Positions 61,857 to 64,000 of a DNA stretch of 64,000 nt are shown here, in pieces; the first letter of the stretch is position 1; the number at the start of each line of letters is the position of its first letter. Made by a program: the position numbers and the translations under genes. Source of the stretch: CAWIMX01 sp963792785 (GTDB lineage Bacteria; Acidobacteriota; Vicinamibacteria; Vicinamibacterales; CAVVIG01); NCBI GenBank assembly GCA_963792785.1, contig CAWBXO010000002.1, positions 434,001 through 498,000 on the forward strand. The letters run 5' to 3'. The notes below the pieces were generated by a model. The model worked only from the letters and a program-made list of their open reading frames with translations. It did not search any database and was not told where the DNA came from.

Positions 61857-61863
61857 CATTCAT
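61459..61863 (-). CDS. GxxExxY-family protein, PD-(D/E)XK nuclease-like
   Basis: 134 residues starting in the sequence ATGAATGA shared with the methyltransferase stop. Residues 3-12 are encoded by the repeat terminus itself (EPQRLGGSE). The family motif is GPGLLESIYERAL, and the nuclease-type pieces are YRVDFIVEQAVLVEIKSV, with Asp and the Glu-x-Lys expected of the PD-(D/E)XK fold (family assignment PDDEXK_3 known for GxxExxY). The residues needed for catalysis appear intact. Its biochemical function is unproven. It is the only cargo of element copy H, so a role in moving or copying the element is plausible. Confidence 0.9.
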   Translation of the reverse strand: MNEPQRLGGSEISDLNEITSRVIGAAIDVHRSLGPGLLESIYERALAIEFDERDIRYRQQPRIPALYKGRMLGTYRVDFIVEQAVLVEIKSVVALTPVFDAQLISYLRLTKKRLGLLINFHEAVLKGGIRRLIV

Positions 61864-64000
61864 CCCCGTGCCTCCCCGCGAACAATTGCAGCGCGCGCTC
61901 CCGGATCCGTGCCTCGATCAATGGGAACGTCCCGAGCACGTGCTCGAATTCGCCGACGCTCAGCCGGTACAGCTTCGCGACCTCGATCTGAAGACGGCAG
62001 TACGCCTCCTCGTCAGGGCCTCGGCTCAACAGGCGTGCGAGCGCGCCGATGCGGCCGAGGGCGCGCGGTTCGGTCGACGGCGGCGGCGCCGGCAGCGCCT
62101 GGACGATCGCCGTCGTCACGTGCGTCGCGACGCGCTGGCGCGCGAGGTAGTTCACGACGAAGCTGTTCAGCAGGCCGCAGAGCGCGTGCTGACGGGAGAG
62201 GCTGAGCGGAGGGCGAAGGCAAAAGATCGTGTGCGTGGTCACGCAGCCGGCCGGGAGGATCGCCGCGATCAGCGTCAACCGGTTCGTGGCGCTCGCCACA
62301 TCGCGATAGCCGATCCGGGCGCGCGCGAACGGCCGCGCCGGCAGACGCCGCGCCGCCGCGGCGGCCGTGATCGCATGGCTCGAGCGCGAGAGGTCGACGG
62401 CGAACGGCGCGATCTGCTTGCCTTCGACGATCGGCAGGCCCTCGCCAGCCGGTGAAAACGCGGGCCGGTCGTCCGTGGCGTTCAGCTCGCGGCCGAACCG
62501 GGCGCCCCAGCCGGCGGCATCGTCCAGCCGAGGGAACAGCGCGGCCGACCGCTCGGCGATCGCGACGTCCGTGGCGGACCGGAGATCGGGAACGGCCATC
62601 CCCTCGCCGGAGAGGCGTTCGAGCAGCGCGAGCGGAAGCCGCACGGGGAAGGCAACGGGATCGGCCGGGTCGTCGAGCCGCTCGAGCGCAGCCGGATCGC
62701 GCTCGCCCAGCCGGCAGGCGATCGCGCGCGTCGCCCCTCCGACCGAGGCGGTGACGAGCACGAAGCGGACGCTCTTGTGGATCGGGAAGACGCCGTCGCG
62801 GTTGTCGAGCCCGACGATCGCGTCCACGTCGGCGCGGGTGAAGAGGCGGCGGCGAAGGCGCGCGCTGCCGTGATCGAGGGCGAGCCCGCCTGGCAGGACG
62901 AGGCCGACCCGGCCGCCCGGCTTCGTGAGGTCGAGCGCGCGCTCGAGAAAGAGCTGATACCGGTTCGCGTGGCCGTCGACCGCCGCGTCGTAGAGGCCGC
63001 TGGATCTCGCGAACCGCACGAGCGCCGAGCTGTCCGGCCGCGCCCGCGCACGTTCGTCAGCGCCGCCGCTGTCGGCGCGCACCATGTCCCACGGTGGATT
63101 GCCGATCACCGCGTCGAACCCCGGCGCGGGCAGCCGCGCGCCGCCCTGGCCGAAGAACGCCTCGGGATATTCGATCTCCCAGTGGAAGAAGCGCCGCCGG
63201 GCGGCGATGGCGGCGGCGTTTGTCAGGTACGCGTGAGCGGCGGCGTCGGGGAGGGATCCGCGTCCGGTCAGCAGCGCGTCCGTCAGGGCGCCGAATGCCT
63301 CGGCGGGCACGGGCACGTCCTTCGTCGTGAACCAGGCCGCGCACCACAGATCGGCGACGCGCCGCCAGGTGTCCCAGGCGTGTCCGCGTCGGCGCAGCGC
63401 GGCGAGCGCCTGTTCCTTCTCGCGAATGCGCTCGATCGAGTCGCCGGGGACGTCCTCGAGGGCGAAGCGGACCGGCAGCGCCGCGTCGAGCGCGGAGCGA
63501 ACGCGCGCATCCTCGAACAGCGCCGGCGATCGTGAGTCCTCCCGACGGCGCGGGACCGGCGCGGGCGCTCGTCCGAGCGTCGCGATCCAGGCGCCCACCA
63601 GGCTGTCGCCCGTCCGGAGCCGGTGATCCAGAAACGTGAGCGGCCGGTCCGCCGACAGCGTCGTCAACCACATCGAGAGGCGGGCGAGCTGCACCGCCAT
63701 CGGATTCACGTCCACGCCGTAGAGACAGCGCTCGGCGATCGTCCGCCGGATGGCGGCCCGCTCGGCGTCGCCGAGGTCCGCGGCGGCGCAGCCGCCAGAC
63801 GCGATCAGCGCGCGCTCGTACTCGCGCGCCAGGTAGCGGCACGCGGCCACGAGGAACGCGCCGCTGCCCATCGCGGGGTCGAGGACTCGAAGGTGCAGGA
63901 TGCGTTCGGGCGCCGCCTCGCGGACGAGGGGCCCGAGCGCGCGGCGCACGAGGTAGTCGGCGATCGGCTGCGGCGTGTAGAAGGTCCCGGTCGCCTTGCG
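61856..64000 (-). CDS. N6-adenine DNA methyltransferase, Eco57I/type IIG-like (5' end outside)
   Basis: 715 codons are visible and the frame is open to the window edge. The text at the edge (ATGTFYTPQPIADYLVRRAL) shows the YTP segment that precedes methyltransferase motif I in Eco57I-like enzymes. Motif I is VLDPAMGSGAFLVAACRYL, motif IV is DAVIGNPPWDM, and GGRVGLVLPGGLALDHGS follows. The C-terminal 200 residues resemble the target-recognition region of such enzymes. It could be a stand-alone modification enzyme, a fused type IIG restriction-modification protein, or a defence-system methylase (PglX-like). The upstream end needed to decide is missing. Its stop overlaps the GxxExxY start. Confidence 0.85.
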   Translation of the reverse strand, partial: RKATGTFYTPQPIADYLVRRALGPLVREAAPERILHLRVLDPAMGSGAFLVAACRYLAREYERALIASGGCAAADLGDAERAAIRRTIAERCLYGVDVNPMAVQLARLSMWLTTLSADRPLTFLDHRLRTGDSLVGAWIATLGRAPAPVPRRREDSRSPALFEDARVRSALDAALPVRFALEDVPGDSIERIREKEQALAALRRRGHAWDTWRRVADLWCAAWFTTKDVPVPAEAFGALTDALLTGRGSLPDAAAHAYLTNAAAIAARRRFFHWEIEYPEAFFGQGGARLPAPGFDAVIGNPPWDMVRADSGGADERARARPDSSALVRFARSSGLYDAAVDGHANRYQLFLERALDLTKPGGRVGLVLPGGLALDHGSARLRRRLFTRADVDAIVGLDNRDGVFPIHKSVRFVLVTASVGGATRAIACRLGERDPAALERLDDPADPVAFPVRLPLALLERLSGEGMAVPDLRSATDVAIAERSAALFPRLDDAAGWGARFGRELNATDDRPAFSPAGEGLPIVEGKQIAPFAVDLSRSSHAITAAAAARRLPARPFARARIGYRDVASATNRLTLIAAILPAGCVTTHTIFCLRPPLSLSRQHALCGLLNSFVVNYLARQRVATHVTTAIVQALPAPPPSTEPRALGRIGALARLLSRGPDEEAYCRLQIEVAKLYRLSVGEFEHVLGTFPLIEARIRERALQLFAGRHGDE

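Overview
The window looks like a chromosome segment of a high-GC soil or sediment bacterium, most likely an acidobacterium of the Vicinamibacteria type. This is an inference from the gene content: a carboxypeptidase-regulatory/TonB receptor, several secreted or lipoprotein peptidases (M1, M23, M28, M49), a DUF1015-serC pair, a solitary glnA, and extremely high GC with GTG/TTG starts. It is not a search result. No rRNA, tRNA or CRISPR array was recognised.

Layout. 1-9 kb: 5' end of glnA, a GAF membrane protein, a beta-barrel-like secreted protein, then dsbD overlapping nuoG and an M1 peptidase. 9-18 kb: amino-acid and one-carbon enzymes (kbl, three class I/II aminotransferases in the wider region, a GarR-like reductase, an SDR, a MetF-like reductase, an ACT protein) and a beta-CASP hydrolase. 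17.7-25.9 kb: a + strand run of DPP III, HEAT-cyclophilin, aminotransferase, malQ and an M23 lipoprotein. 26-34.7 kb: DUF1015-serC, a desaturase, pcnB and polA. 34.7-38.6 kb: a TonB-type receptor with one frameshift and a repeat-bounded four-helix-bundle gene. 38.7-50.5 kb: a tartrate/D-malate-type dehydrogenase, a sodium:solute symporter overlapping a broken P1 peptidase, an M28 peptidase, a DUF1684 protein, SixA, a PLP decarboxylase, thiO and phhB. 50.5-54.7 kb: a MerR regulator convergent with an orphan microcompartment shell gene, then two badly frameshifted secreted proteins. 54.7-64 kb: a P5C-type aldehyde dehydrogenase, a heavily mutated IS30 copy, DUF2461, DinB, a sulfur module (rhodanese, TauE, DUF1634), a GxxExxY nuclease-like gene in a repeat element, and an N6-adenine methyltransferase running off the window.

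The most unusual content is in the spaces between genes. Eight copies of a roughly 205-250 bp palindromic element (one enlarged to 585 bp) have inverted ends made of CACAGAGG-type short repeats. Each has two small conserved hairpins around one large, near-perfect hairpin of about 30 bp whose sequence differs from copy to copy while its two arms stay matched. The ends lie against, or overlap, stop codons. One copy carries a GxxExxY (PD-(D/E)XK-like) gene between the hairpins and one terminus, so the other seven look like gene-free derivatives. A second element, bounded by inverted arrays of a GGAATGCA-type repeat, carries a four-helix-bundle (S23/Avd-like) gene. More than a dozen further gene junctions hold 7-9 nt tandem-repeat arrays of other sequences with the same habit of touching stop codons. 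Together these suggest a group of small, stop-codon-associated palindromic mobile elements. I know of no description that covers them together. Separately, the IS30 copy at 56.5-57.7 kb keeps its length and alignable framework but has a strongly one-sided load of purine-to-pyrimidine changes on its coding strand.
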